64,000 nt of DNA, from positions 124,001 through 188,000 of the forward strand of contig JASBVO010000002.1 in assembly GCA_029961105.1 (NCBI GenBank), in the 5' to 3' direction. The notes beneath the pieces were generated by a model. That model had not been told where the DNA came from, did not search any database, and saw only the letters and a program-made list of their open reading frames with translations. Source of the DNA: Micrococcus sp. (GTDB taxonomy: Bacteria; Actinomycetota; Actinomycetes; Actinomycetales; Micrococcaceae). The position numbers were made by a program, and so were the translations under genes. Below are positions 37,105 through 46,056 of the stretch, one piece after another. Positions within the stretch are counted from its first letter, which is position 1. Each line of letters opens with the position of its first letter.

Positions 37105-37141
37105 ATAATAGTCAATTTGTAGTTTCTTTGAGATTAATCTC
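37105..37141 (-). promoter_or_regulatory. ramB promoter and possible autoregulatory site
   Basis: On the minus strand TATTAT (37105-37110) precedes ATG 37098 by 6 nt. Upstream lie an A-rich GAAACTACAAATTG stretch resembling RamB-box AAAC/CAAA elements and the palindrome GAGATTAATCTC (37130-37141). Unusually AT-rich for this window. Autoregulation is inferred. A further hairpin (GGACACGTGG 37237-37246 with its complement 37258-37267) lies in the same gap. Confidence 0.5.
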
Positions 37142-37353
37142 GCCCGGACACCGAGTCATGCTGGAGACCTCCTCCGCATCTTGACGGTCATCGATGCAGC
37201 CAACGAGCCGGAGGCGTCAGTCTACTCACTGGACCGGGACACGTGGACGGGTGGCGCCCACGTGTCCGCCCGGGCGTACCCACGTACCCCCGGGCGGAAT
37301 TCGGGTAGGACCAACCCTGTCTCGCGGCGACGGCCAACTCTTACGGTACGGAG

Positions 37354-38682
37354 ATGCAAGAAACGGCACCGAGCCCCACCCTGCCGCACACTGCCAAGGC
37401 CACCGGGCGCGTGGTCGGTGTCGATGCCGCGCGCGGGTTGGCGCTGATGGGCATGTTGGCCGCGCACATCTTCCCGAATTACGACGAGGACACCGGGGAG
37501 CCGACGCTGGCGTTCGTACTGTTCGCCGGGGACTCGGCGGCGCTGTTCGTGCTGCTCGCCGGGGTGGGCCTGGCCCTGTCCACCGGGGGGCGGAACCGGC
37601 ACCGGGGCCGGCGCCTGAGGGCGGACCAGGTCGGGCTGGCCGCCCGCGCCGTGCTGGTCGGGATCGTGGCCCTGATCGTGGCCGCCATCATCCAGGGCCC
37701 CGACGTGGAGACCAGCATCCTGCTGTACTTCGCGGTGTTCTTCGTATTGGCCATCCCGTTCCTGGCCCTGGGAGCCAGGGCGCTGTTCGCTTGCGCCGCG
37801 GTCTTCTCCATCGCCGGGCCCTTCCTCATGTTCCGACTCACCCCGGCGCTGCCCGAGTGGAGCGACTCCAATCCGTCCTTGCCGGAATTGTTCTCCGAAC
37901 CGGTCGCCGTGCTGTACCAATTGCTGCTGACCGGCACCTACCCCGCCCTGCCCTACCTGACGTTCCTGCTGGTGGGGATGGGCCTGGGGCGGTTGGACCT
38001 AGGCAGCCTCCGCGTCCGGGCGTGGATGGCCGGGACCGGCGCGGGCCTGGCGGTCCTGGCCAATACCGCCTCCTGGGTCCTGCTCTCTGCGGCCGGGGGG
38101 TACCAGCGGCTGCTGGGAACCCCCGGTATGACGAAGGACGATGTCGATGATGCCCTGGTCTTCGGGCCGGAGACCATCCCGGACTCGAGCCCGTGGTGGC
38201 TGGCCATCACCGCCCCGCACACGAACACCCCCCTCGCTCTGGCCTCCAGTTTGGGCATCGCCCTGGCAGTGCTGGGCGTGGTGCTGCTGGTGGCGCCACG
38301 GGCCCACTACAGGCTGTACCCGCTGGAGGTCACCGGCGCGATGACCATGACCCTCTACACCTCTCACCTGCTGGCGTTGAGCCTCGAACTGCACTACGAC
38401 GAGCCTGTCCTGTGGTACCTCGTGCATCTTCTGGTGGCGTTCTCCTTCGCCATGGTCTGGACTGTCGGGATGGGAATGCGACAAGGCCCCCTGGAGACCG
38501 CGATGAAGGCCGGCGCGCAGCGCGCCAAACGCCTCGTGCCAACAGAACCCGCGGCCGCCCCCGCCCGGCCCAGCTCCGCCCAGGAAGCAGGGCCGGCCGC
38601 AGAGCCTCATCCTGCCGCGATCCACCGGCCGTCGGCCGGCGCCGAACGCCCAGCCTCTCAGCCTCCGGGCACCGCCGTCTGA
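37354..38682 (+). CDS. DUF418/HGSNAT-like polytopic membrane protein
   Basis: A 442-aa protein with 10 or so membrane helices. The N-terminal GRVVGVDAARGLALMGMLAAHIF is the DUF1624/HGSNAT-like acyltransferase signature, and the C-terminal block (LEVTGAMTMTLYTSHLLALS) matches DUF418-type proteins. A Pro/Ala-rich tail follows. TACGGT at 37342-37347, 6 nt before the ATG and without a ribosome site, suggests a leaderless mRNA. Acyl transfer to a cell-envelope sugar or lipid is plausible; no substrate is known. The TGA overlaps an ATG, but the next gene has its own better start 69 bp on. Confidence 0.78.
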   Translation: MQETAPSPTLPHTAKATGRVVGVDAARGLALMGMLAAHIFPNYDEDTGEPTLAFVLFAGDSAALFVLLAGVGLALSTGGRNRHRGRRLRADQVGLAARAVLVGIVALIVAAIIQGPDVETSILLYFAVFFVLAIPFLALGARALFACAAVFSIAGPFLMFRLTPALPEWSDSNPSLPELFSEPVAVLYQLLLTGTYPALPYLTFLLVGMGLGRLDLGSLRVRAWMAGTGAGLAVLANTASWVLLSAAGGYQRLLGTPGMTKDDVDDALVFGPETIPDSSPWWLAITAPHTNTPLALASSLGIALAVLGVVLLVAPRAHYRLYPLEVTGAMTMTLYTSHLLALSLELHYDEPVLWYLVHLLVAFSFAMVWTVGMGMRQGPLETAMKAGAQRAKRLVPTEPAAAPARPSSAQEAGPAAEPHPAAIHRPSAGAERPASQPPGTAV

Positions 38683-38750
38683 TGAATCCGCAGTCCACCG
38701 CAACGAACCTCCGACCCACCAGGCCACAGCGCACAACCCAAGGGGAACCC

Positions 38751-39701
38751 ATGATGAGGACACTGATCGTTGGAGCAGGAGCAACCGGCGGGTTCTTCGG
38801 GGCTCGCCTGGTCCGGGCCGGACGGGACGTCACGTTCCTGGTCCGTCCGCCCCGGGCCGAGCAACTGCGCGGGGGACTGCGCGGTTACGGGCCCGGCTAT
38901 GACGAGACCATTCCCGTCCGTGCCATCACCGCCGGGCAGCTGGAGGGCCCGTATGACCTGGTCCTGCTGATGACCAAGGCCTGGTCCCTGGACGAGGCCA
39001 TGGAGGACATCGCCCCGGCCGTCGGACCGGACACCACGATCCTGCCGCTGCTCAACGGCCTGGTCCACCTGGAGAAGGTCAACGACCGCTTCGGGCCCGG
39101 CGCGGTCCTCGGCGGGATCGTCCGCGTGGTGTCCACCGTGACCGCCGAGGGCGCGGTGTTCCAGATGAAGCCGCACGCCACCCTGATCTTCGGCGAGCAG
39201 GACCGGCAACGCACCGAACGCGTCGAACGGATCCGGCAGGAGTTGGCGGTCCCGGGGTACGAGCTGACCCTGTCCGAGGACGTCCTGGCCGCCATGTGGC
39301 ATAAGTGGGCCTTCATCGCCACCGGAGGCACCACCACCTGCCTGATGCGCGGCACCATCGGCCATATCCTGGCCACGCCCGGGGGCGAGGAGTTCATCCA
39401 CGCCGCCATCGCCGAGACCGAACGGGTGGCCGAGGCTGCCGGCTATCCCGTCTCTCCCGCGGCCCACGCCGCGAGCCTGGAGATGTTCACCGAGCCCGGC
39501 TCCGTCTTCACCTCATCGCTCTACCGCGACCTGACGGGCGGGTTCCGGCACGAGGGCGAGCACCTGCTGGGGGAGTTCGTGGCCGTCGCCGACCGGCTCG
39601 GCGTGGACGTCCCGCTGACCCGGCTGGCCCTGGCCCAGGTCCGGGTCCACGACCGCCAACGGCAGCCGGCGCCTCGGCCGGCCTTCGCCGGCCAACGATG
39701 A
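38751..39701 (+). CDS. Ketopantoate reductase (PanE/ApbA) family protein
   Basis: A 316-aa protein with the N-terminal NADP site LIVGAGATGGFFGARLVRAG, the ApbA_N region (LVLLMTKAWSLDEAM), and the ApbA_C helical domain containing MWHKWAFIATGGTTTCL with the catalytic Lys. AAGGGGA 7 nt before ATG 38751 sets the start; an earlier in-frame ATG overlapping the upstream stop has no ribosome site. It may make pantoate for coenzyme A, but many family members reduce other 2-oxoacids, and no panB or panC is nearby. Confidence 0.82.
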   Translation: MMRTLIVGAGATGGFFGARLVRAGRDVTFLVRPPRAEQLRGGLRGYGPGYDETIPVRAITAGQLEGPYDLVLLMTKAWSLDEAMEDIAPAVGPDTTILPLLNGLVHLEKVNDRFGPGAVLGGIVRVVSTVTAEGAVFQMKPHATLIFGEQDRQRTERVERIRQELAVPGYELTLSEDVLAAMWHKWAFIATGGTTTCLMRGTIGHILATPGGEEFIHAAIAETERVAEAAGYPVSPAAHAASLEMFTEPGSVFTSSLYRDLTGGFRHEGEHLLGEFVAVADRLGVDVPLTRLALAQVRVHDRQRQPAPRPAFAGQR

Positions 39702-39746
39702 CGGGCGGCCCGTCCGGGCTCGGCGGGCCCGGGGCCCGCCCGCGTG

Positions 39747-41078
39747 TCAGTCCCCCGGGGGCGTGGGCGTGCCGGGGGGAACCGGGGTGGAGCGCCGTGA
39801 GCGGAATTGGCGGCGGATCAGCTGGTACTTCCACCGCTGGGCGCGGCTGACCCGGTCTGCCAGGGTCGTGCCGGTGTGGACCGGGTCCGGACCGAGCACG
39901 GGGTCCTGCCCGGACTGATATCGGTCCGTCCACACGGGGAGCACACCCCAGGCCACGGCGGTGAGCGGCACCGCCAGGACCGCCCCGGCCACCCCGCCCA
40001 GGATGGACCCGGCCGTCAGCGCGAGCAGGATCACCAACCCATGCAGGCTCAAGGTGCGGCCCATCACCACCGGCTGCAGGAAATACCCCTCGAGGTGGTT
40101 GACCACGAAGACGATGCCGATGACGATCAGGGCCGCGACCAGGCCCTTGGACACCAGTGCCACGAGGGCGGCCAAGGCTCCGGCGATCAGGGCACCGACG
40201 ATGGGCACGAACGCCGTGACGAACACGACCACGGTCAGGGGGATCACCAGGGGCACGCCCACGACGTAGAGACCGAGGCCGATGAACACGGCGTCGATGG
40301 TGGCGATCAGCGCCACTCCCCGTACGTAGCCGCCGAGGATGCCGACCGCCCGGTCACCGGACTCGGCGAGCTTGGCCCGCGTCTCGCCGCGGAACCAGCG
40401 CAGCACAAAGCTCCAGAGACGGGAGCCGTCCTTCAGGAAGAAGAACAGCACGATCACCATCAGTACCGTCCCGGTGATCACCTCCGAGGCCACCGAGAGC
40501 CCGGTGACCGCGTTGCTCCAGCCGGAGGCACCGAGGAAGTAGTCCCCCGCTTGCGCCAGGGCGGCGTTGACGGTGTCCGCGTCCACAGGTATGGGCACTG
40601 GTCCCCCGTGGACGAGGTCCTGCAGTTGCTGCCACCCCGAGGTGGCGGTGCCCGCCAGGTCCTGCCACCCCCCGCGGATACCGAGGACCACACCGGTGAT
40701 CACGCCGCCGAGCAGGAGGAGCAGGCTGGCGAACACGGTCGCGGCCGCCAGGGTGTTGCTCCAGCCGTGCCGCTCCAGCCACGCCACCGGGGGTCGGACC
40801 GCCGAGGCGAGGATGAGCGCGACCAGCACGGCCAGGAGCGCCACCTCTACCGCCAGCAGGGCGCGGACGACGAGCCAGGCCACGACGACGAGCACCAGCA
40901 GCTGCGCTCCCCGGATCGCGGCCCGTCCCAGGGCGTCGGTCAACAGCGGAGCGACCACATCCCGGAGGAAGACCTTCTCATCGGCCGGTGGAGCGGCGGG
41001 GGACGCAGAGCGGAGACCGTCTTCTCGTCGAGAGGGTCCCTGCGATGCCGGCGAGGCGGGGTCGGGAAGAGCGGGCAT
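39747..41078 (-). CDS. AI-2E family transporter (PerM-like)
   Basis: A 443-aa membrane protein with eight or so helices. Family features include LASAVRPPVAWLERHGW early on and the C-terminal block GYFLQPVVMGRTLSLHGLVILLALTAG. An AGGAAG ribosome site (41087-41092) is 8 nt before ATG 41078. A TAGCAT -10 at 41120-41125 places the mRNA start near 41112, so the ATG further upstream in the same frame is outside the transcript. Family members export small solutes or exchange ions; the substrate is unknown. Confidence 0.85.
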   Translation of the reverse strand: MPALPDPASPASQGPSRREDGLRSASPAAPPADEKVFLRDVVAPLLTDALGRAAIRGAQLLVLVVVAWLVVRALLAVEVALLAVLVALILASAVRPPVAWLERHGWSNTLAAATVFASLLLLLGGVITGVVLGIRGGWQDLAGTATSGWQQLQDLVHGGPVPIPVDADTVNAALAQAGDYFLGASGWSNAVTGLSVASEVITGTVLMVIVLFFFLKDGSRLWSFVLRWFRGETRAKLAESGDRAVGILGGYVRGVALIATIDAVFIGLGLYVVGVPLVIPLTVVVFVTAFVPIVGALIAGALAALVALVSKGLVAALIVIGIVFVVNHLEGYFLQPVVMGRTLSLHGLVILLALTAGSILGGVAGAVLAVPLTAVAWGVLPVWTDRYQSGQDPVLGPDPVHTGTTLADRVSRAQRWKYQLIRRQFRSRRSTPVPPGTPTPPGD

Positions 41079-41199
41079 GGCAGAGGCTTCCTGGAGATCA
41101 GAGCAACCCGGGTGGGACGATGCTACGCCTACCGACCGCCACATTCGATGCCCAGAACGGCCTCCGCCACCCGGTGACCCTGGACCACTGCACCCGTCC

Positions 41200-42864
41200 C
41201 TACACGTCGGCGAGCAGCCCCACCGGGTTCTCGAAGCAGTCGGCCACGAACCGCAGGAACCCGCCGGCCACTCCCCCGTCGCAGATCCGGTGGTCGAACA
41301 CCAGGGACAGCTGCATCACCTTGCGCACGGCCAGCTGGCCGTCCACCACCCAGGGCCGGTCGATGATCCGCCCCATTCCGAGGATCGCGGCCTCCGGGTG
41401 GTTGATGATCGCTGCCGAGCCGTCCGTGCCGAACACTCCGTAGTTGTTGATGGTGAACGTCCCGCCGGACAGGTCCTGCGGGGTGCCCCGGCCGGAGCGG
41501 GCCAGCCCGGTGAGCCGGCGCAGTTCCGCATGGAGTTCCCGCGCGCTCATCCGGTGCGCCCCGCGGATCGACGGGACCACCAGGCCGCGCTCGGTCTGCA
41601 CCGCGAAGCCCAGGTTGACGCCGTCGAAGGACACGATCCGGTGCCCGCCCGCACCGTCCTCCTCGAACCGCTGGGCCAGCGCCGGGAACCGCGCGAGTCC
41701 GGCGAGCGCGAAGCGCGAGGCGAACGCCAGCAGCCCGGGCACGTCCTCGTCCCCGCCCGCCTTCATCGACGCCCGCAGATCCAGCAGCGGGGTCACGTCC
41801 ACGTCCACCCAGATGGTCGCCTCCGGGATCTCCCGGCGCGAGCGCGTCATCGCCGCGGCGGTCACCTTGCGCACCCCGGAGACCTTCTCGACGCCGGACA
41901 CGGCCAGCCCTGTCCGTGCATCGATGTCGACGCTGTCGGCCGGTTCGGGCGCCCAGGAGACCCCCGGGGCCGTTGCGGCCTCCGCGGAGGACTCCGTCCC
42001 GGCACCGGGGATCCCGACGGCGGCCATCACGTCCGCGCGCATCACCAGTCCCCCGGGACCCGAGCCGCGCACGGTGGACAGGTCCACCGCGTGGTCGCGG
42101 GCGAGTCGGCGCACGAGCGGGTTGACCACGCGCGGGGCCTGCCGCTGGCCGTTGTCCTGCCCGTGGGACGGAGCCCCCGCGGGCGCACCCGCAGGCCGGC
42201 CGCCGGTGGCGGTCTCCTCGGCGGCGTGGGTGAACGCCGCGTGCGTTCCCGGGCCGTCGGAGCCCGCGGGTCCGGCACCCCGGGCCGGGGGCGCGGCGAC
42301 GGCGGTGGGCGGCCCGGCCGCCGCGCCGGAGCCGGAACCCTTCCGCCGCCGGGTCCGGCCCTTGGCCGCACCTCCGGGGGTGCCGTAGCCGATCAGGACG
42401 TTGCCGGAGCCGGCGTCGTCCTCGGCCCCGGAGCCGCCCGCGGCGTTCCCGGCCGAGGCGACCACCCCCGCCTCGGCGGCGGCCTCCGGCTGCACGCCGG
42501 CCCGTTCCTCCTCGGCATAGGACTGCGCCCCCTCGACCGGGACGGCCCCGGCCCAGTCGGCATCGGTCGGGGTGCCGGCCGAGCCACCGGGGCCGGATCC
42601 CGCCGCAGCGTCAGCGGCGCCGATCCCGTCGTCCACGGACACCAGCGGCTTGCCGACGTCCAGCGTCGTGCCGGCCTCGGCGTGCAGGGTGGTCACGATG
42701 CCGCCGAAGGGGCTGGGCACCTCCACGAGGGACTTGGCGGTCTCCACCTCGACGATCGGCTGGTCGACGGTCACGGTGTCCCCGGCGGAGACCAGCCAGC
42801 GGATGATGTCGGCCTCGGTCAGGCCCTCCCCCAGGTCGGGTAGCAGGAACGTGTGGACGGTCAT
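41200..42864 (-). CDS. bkdC: Dihydrolipoamide acyltransferase (E2) of a branched-chain-type 2-oxoacid dehydrogenase
   Basis: A 554-aa E2. An N-terminal lipoyl domain carries VEVETAKSLVEVPSP with the lipoylated Lys near 44. Long Ala/Gly/Pro linkers surround the E1/E3-binding domain (NPLVRRLARDHAVDLSTVRGSG), and the C-terminal acyltransferase core ends with FDHRICDGGVAGGFL (catalytic HxxxD). It is 1 bp from the E1beta stop. One lipoyl domain and the E1alpha/E1beta pair favour the branched-chain complex over pyruvate dehydrogenase. Confidence 0.88.
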   Translation of the reverse strand: MTVHTFLLPDLGEGLTEADIIRWLVSAGDTVTVDQPIVEVETAKSLVEVPSPFGGIVTTLHAEAGTTLDVGKPLVSVDDGIGAADAAAGSGPGGSAGTPTDADWAGAVPVEGAQSYAEEERAGVQPEAAAEAGVVASAGNAAGGSGAEDDAGSGNVLIGYGTPGGAAKGRTRRRKGSGSGAAAGPPTAVAAPPARGAGPAGSDGPGTHAAFTHAAEETATGGRPAGAPAGAPSHGQDNGQRQAPRVVNPLVRRLARDHAVDLSTVRGSGPGGLVMRADVMAAVGIPGAGTESSAEAATAPGVSWAPEPADSVDIDARTGLAVSGVEKVSGVRKVTAAAMTRSRREIPEATIWVDVDVTPLLDLRASMKAGGDEDVPGLLAFASRFALAGLARFPALAQRFEEDGAGGHRIVSFDGVNLGFAVQTERGLVVPSIRGAHRMSARELHAELRRLTGLARSGRGTPQDLSGGTFTINNYGVFGTDGSAAIINHPEAAILGMGRIIDRPWVVDGQLAVRKVMQLSLVFDHRICDGGVAGGFLRFVADCFENPVGLLADV

Positions 42865-42865
42865 C

Positions 42866-44056
42866 TCAGTCCTCCCATTGCAGGTCGTCGACGGCGTCGA
42901 GGATGCGGTCCACCGACGGCAGGAAGTGGTGCTCCAGCTTCGGCGCCGGGTAGGGGATGTCGAAGCCGGTCACCCGCAGCACGGGAGTGGCCAGCCAGTG
43001 GAAGCACCGCTCCTGCACCCGTGCCGCGATCTCGGCCGCCACCGAGGCGAAGCCGGTCTCCTCGGAGATCACGACCGCCCGCCCGGTCTTCCGGACGGAC
43101 TCCGTCACGGTGGCGTCGTCGAAGGGGACGATGGTGCGCACGTCCACCACCTCCAGCGAGCGACCCTCCTCCGCCGCGGCGGCGGCCGCGGCCAGGGCGG
43201 TGGGCACGGAGGGGCCGTAGGCGATCAGCGTGGCGTCGGTGCCCGTGCGCGCGACGGCGGCCCCGCCGGATTCCAGCGCAGCGCGCGGGTCCGCACCGGC
43301 CACGGCACCGGACCGGCCGGCGTCGGGCTCCTCGCCGGTGGCCCCGGACTCGTACTGCGCGCGCAGCGCGTCCAGGTCCACCCGGTCCTTGGCGAAGTAG
43401 AGCTTCTTCGGCTCCAGGAAGACGACCGGGTCGTCGGAGTCGATCGCGGCGCGCAGCAGCAGGTACGCGTCCGTGACGGTGGCCGGGGTGACGACCTTCA
43501 GCCCCGGGGTGTGCGCGTAGTAGGCCTCCGAGGAGTCGCAGTGGTGCTCCACGCCGCCGATGCCCCCGGCGTAGGGGATACGGATGACGATCGGCATGGC
43601 CAGCGCCCCGCGGGTGCGGTTGCGCATCTTGGCGATGTGCGAGGCGATCTGCTCGAAGGCGGGGTAGGCGAAGGCGTCGAACTGCATCTCGATCACGGGG
43701 CGCATCCCGTTGATCGCCATGCCCACACTCATCCCGGCGATGCCGGACTCGGCCAGCGGAGTGTCGAAGCAGCGGTCCGCCCCGAAGCGGGCGGCCAGCC
43801 CGTCGGTGACCCGGAAGACCCCGCCGAGGGTGCCCACGTCCTCCCCGAAGACCACGACGCCGGCATCGGCTGCCAGCGCATCGGCCAGGGCCGCGTTGAG
43901 CGCCTTGGCCATCGTCACCGGCCCGGGCGGGACCGGGGTGGCCGGGGACTCCGGCCGGGCCTGCGGGATGCCTGCGCCGCCGGCCCGCGTGGAGGATTCC
44001 CGGGCGGCGTCCACGGCGACCTGGACGTCGCCGGTGTCCTGGGTGGTGTTCATCAT
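42866..44056 (-). CDS. bkdB: 2-oxoacid dehydrogenase E1 component, beta subunit
   Basis: A 396-aa transketolase-like beta subunit. VFGEDVGTLGGVFRVTDGL, FDTPLAESGIAGMSVGMA and RIPYAGGIGGVEHHCDS match branched-chain/pyruvate E1beta proteins. The first 45 residues are an unconserved extension, and an insertion near 265-290 (Gly/Ala-rich) is unusual. ATG 44056 overlaps the E1alpha stop as ATGA; the adjacent ATG 44053 is better spaced from GAGGAGG. With E1alpha and TPP it decarboxylates 2-oxoacids from Val, Leu and Ile. Confidence 0.88.
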   Translation of the reverse strand: MMNTTQDTGDVQVAVDAARESSTRAGGAGIPQARPESPATPVPPGPVTMAKALNAALADALAADAGVVVFGEDVGTLGGVFRVTDGLAARFGADRCFDTPLAESGIAGMSVGMAINGMRPVIEMQFDAFAYPAFEQIASHIAKMRNRTRGALAMPIVIRIPYAGGIGGVEHHCDSSEAYYAHTPGLKVVTPATVTDAYLLLRAAIDSDDPVVFLEPKKLYFAKDRVDLDALRAQYESGATGEEPDAGRSGAVAGADPRAALESGGAAVARTGTDATLIAYGPSVPTALAAAAAAAEEGRSLEVVDVRTIVPFDDATVTESVRKTGRAVVISEETGFASVAAEIAARVQERCFHWLATPVLRVTGFDIPYPAPKLEHHFLPSVDRILDAVDDLQWED

Positions 44057-45213
44057 GCCTCCTCGCGGGAGAGTTCCTCGGCCAGCTGTGCGGACTGCTC
44101 GGCCAGCTGGGGAGTGGGGACGGTGTAGACGTGGGCGAAGAGCTCTTGCGGGTCCGGGGTGGTCTCGCGGTTCATGCCCTCGCGCAGGGCGGCGGCGATC
44201 TCCTCGGCCTCCTGCTCGTAGCGGGACTGCAGTTCGTCGGAGAGCAGACCGCGGTCGGTGAGGTAGGTGCGCATCCGCTTGACCGGGTCCCGGGCCAGCC
44301 ACTCCTGGACCTCGGCATCCTCGCGGTAGCGGGTGGCGTCGTCGGCGTTGGTGTGCGCCTGGATGCGGTAGGTGTGGGCCTCCACCAGCAGTGGACCCGC
44401 ACCGCCGCGGACCAGGCGGACGCCGCGCTCCAGGACGGCCAGCAGGGCCACCAGGTCGTTGCCGTCCACCCGCTCGCCGGCCATGCCATAGCCCACCGCC
44501 TTGTGGGCGAGGGACGGGGCGACGGTCTGGCGGGCCAGCGGCACCGAGATGGCGTACTGGTTGTTCTGGACGAAGAAGATCACCGGCAGGTGGAAGACGG
44601 CGGCGAAGTTCAGCGCCTCGTGGAAGTCACCCTCACTCGTGGCGCCGTCCCCGCACAAGGCCACGACCACGGTGTCCTCACCGCGCAGCCGCGCGGCGTG
44701 GGCCACCCCGACGGCGTGCAGCAGTTGGGTGGTCAGGGGCGTGGACTGGATGCTGACCCTATGCCGGTGCGGGTCGAAGCCACCGTGCCAGTCACCGCGG
44801 AAGATGGTCATGGCCTCCACCGGGTCCACGCCGCGGGAGATCACGGCGACGGTGTCCCGGTAGGTCGGGAACAGCCAGTCCCCCTCCGCCAGGCAGACGG
44901 CCGCGGCCACCTGGCAGGCCTCCTGGCCGTGGCTGGAGGGGTAGACGGCCATCCGGCCCTGGCGGACGAGCGCCGAGTTCTGGTCGTTGATGCGCCGACC
45001 GGCCACGAGGCGGCGGTAGGCCTCGAGCAGGTCCTCGTCGGCGGGCACGGGATAGTCATGGCCCGGCTCGGCGTCCTGCTCCTCGGCGGACAGGGCCTTC
45101 CCGTCCTGGTCCACGATCCGGATCAGGTGACGGGCCGGCAGCATGTAGTCCTCCGGCGTGATGCCGAAGCTGCGGGCGGCCTCGGCGATGTCGGTGCGGA
45201 CGTCGTCGCTCAT
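44053..45213 (-). CDS. bkdA: 2-oxoacid dehydrogenase E1 component, alpha subunit
   Basis: A 386-aa E1alpha. The TPP site is GDGATSEGDFHEALNFAAVF followed by VQNNQYAIS; the phosphorylation-loop region YRIQAHTNADD is also seen. GGAGGA 5 nt before ATG 45213 sets the start; an in-frame ATG 12 codons upstream lacks a ribosome site. First gene of the E1alpha-E1beta-E2 operon, divergent from an Lrp/AsnC regulator, as in other Micrococcaceae-like bkd loci. E3 (lpd) is not in the window. Confidence 0.9.
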   Translation of the reverse strand: MSDDVRTDIAEAARSFGITPEDYMLPARHLIRIVDQDGKALSAEEQDAEPGHDYPVPADEDLLEAYRRLVAGRRINDQNSALVRQGRMAVYPSSHGQEACQVAAAVCLAEGDWLFPTYRDTVAVISRGVDPVEAMTIFRGDWHGGFDPHRHRVSIQSTPLTTQLLHAVGVAHAARLRGEDTVVVALCGDGATSEGDFHEALNFAAVFHLPVIFFVQNNQYAISVPLARQTVAPSLAHKAVGYGMAGERVDGNDLVALLAVLERGVRLVRGGAGPLLVEAHTYRIQAHTNADDATRYREDAEVQEWLARDPVKRMRTYLTDRGLLSDELQSRYEQEAEEIAAALREGMNRETTPDPQELFAHVYTVPTPQLAEQSAQLAEELSREEA

Positions 45214-45549
45214 CGTTCCTCCTGGACGTTCCCCCGCGAACGGGAGCACTTGCCTGTGCCTCAGGTCACTGCGGTAGTCACTTTGTAGCTACCAGTGTGG
45301 ATCCAGTCGATGGTTCGTCGCCGCAATCGTGGAGAATCGTGGACAGATTGTCCTCCCGTGCATACTCTGGTGGATGCTTCGGGCGCTCGCCCGGGGCCCG
45401 CGGAGCCGAGGCTCCACGGCTGCATCCCACCGCGGCGCCGGCTTGCACCCGGCCCGGGGCCCGTCCACCGCGCTCGGCCCCATACCGGCCCCGCGCCTGA
45501 CCCGGCCCTGGACCCGGCCTGGCCTGGAGCCCGATCCCGAGGAGGAACG
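45214..45549. promoter_or_regulatory. Divergent bkd/lrp control region (336 bp)
   Basis: No gene is supported here. Notable elements: GGTAG-N11-CTACC (45270-45290), two AATCGTGGA repeats inside CAATC...GATTG (45324-45350), and a TACTCT hexamer (45363-45368) that could be the -10 for the lrp gene, giving a GC-rich leader of about 175 nt. Lrp proteins bind several phased sites in such regions, so these repeats are the best operator candidates. Confidence 0.4.
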
Positions 45550-45999
45550 ATGGACAAGATGCCGGCACGGATCGATTCCGTGGACGAGCGCATCCTGGCC
45601 GAACTGACGAAGGACGGCCGGCAGTCCGTCACCGCGCTCGCCCAGAAGGTCCACATCTCCCGCGCGCACGCCTACGCCCGGATCAACCGGCTCCAGGAGG
45701 ACGGCGTCATCACCCGGTACAGCGCCGTGGTGGACCCCGTCCGGGCGGGGCTGCGCTCCTCGGCCTACGTCACCCTCAAACTGCGCCAGCACGGCTGGCG
45801 GGAGGTGAAGGAGGCGCTGTCCAGGATCCCGGAGGTCCACCACGTCAGCCTGGTCGGCGGGAACTTCGACGTCCTGCTGCTGGTCCGCGCCCGGGACAAC
45901 CTGGACCTGCGCCGCGTGGTCTTCGACAACATCCAGCCGCTGCCGGCCGTGCTGGACACCACGACGTTCGTGATCTTCGAGGACATGGACACGCGATGA
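45550..45999 (+). CDS. Lrp/AsnC-family regulator (BkdR-like)
   Basis: A 149-aa regulator. HTH at about 8-55 (VDERILAELTKDGRQSVTALAQKVHISRAHAYARI) and an AsnC ligand/oligomer domain at about 65-145 (VHHVSLVGGNFDVLLLVRARD). GGAGGAA 5 nt before ATG 45550 sets the start. Divergent from the bkd operon, it probably activates or represses it in response to branched-chain amino acids or their oxoacids. The final five codons and stop are duplicated just downstream. Confidence 0.9.
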   Translation: MDKMPARIDSVDERILAELTKDGRQSVTALAQKVHISRAHAYARINRLQEDGVITRYSAVVDPVRAGLRSSAYVTLKLRQHGWREVKEALSRIPEVHHVSLVGGNFDVLLLVRARDNLDLRRVVFDNIQPLPAVLDTTTFVIFEDMDTR

Positions 46000-46017
46000 G
46001 ACATGGACACGCGATGA
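45982..46017 (+). repeat. Exact 18-bp tandem duplication across the lrp stop codon
   Basis: GACATGGACACGCGATGA occurs twice head-to-tail (45982-45999, 46000-46017). The first copy encodes the last residues and stop of the Lrp protein; the second is non-coding. It looks like a recent slippage event. Confidence 0.85.
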
Positions 46018-46056
46018 CCGGGGGCGTCGATCCACGGCGCCGGGGGCGGCGAGGTC

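Noticed and set aside
41200-45213. Calling the E1alpha-E1beta-E2 genes pyruvate dehydrogenase
   Set aside because: The divergent Lrp/AsnC regulator and split E1 in a high-GC actinobacterium, where pyruvate dehydrogenase usually uses a single-chain AceE, favour the branched-chain complex.
45374-45607. A leaderless-looking ORF after TACTCT in the lrp leader
   Set aside because: Its translation is Arg/Pro/Gly low-complexity and it overlaps lrp out of frame; the hexamer is better read as the lrp promoter.
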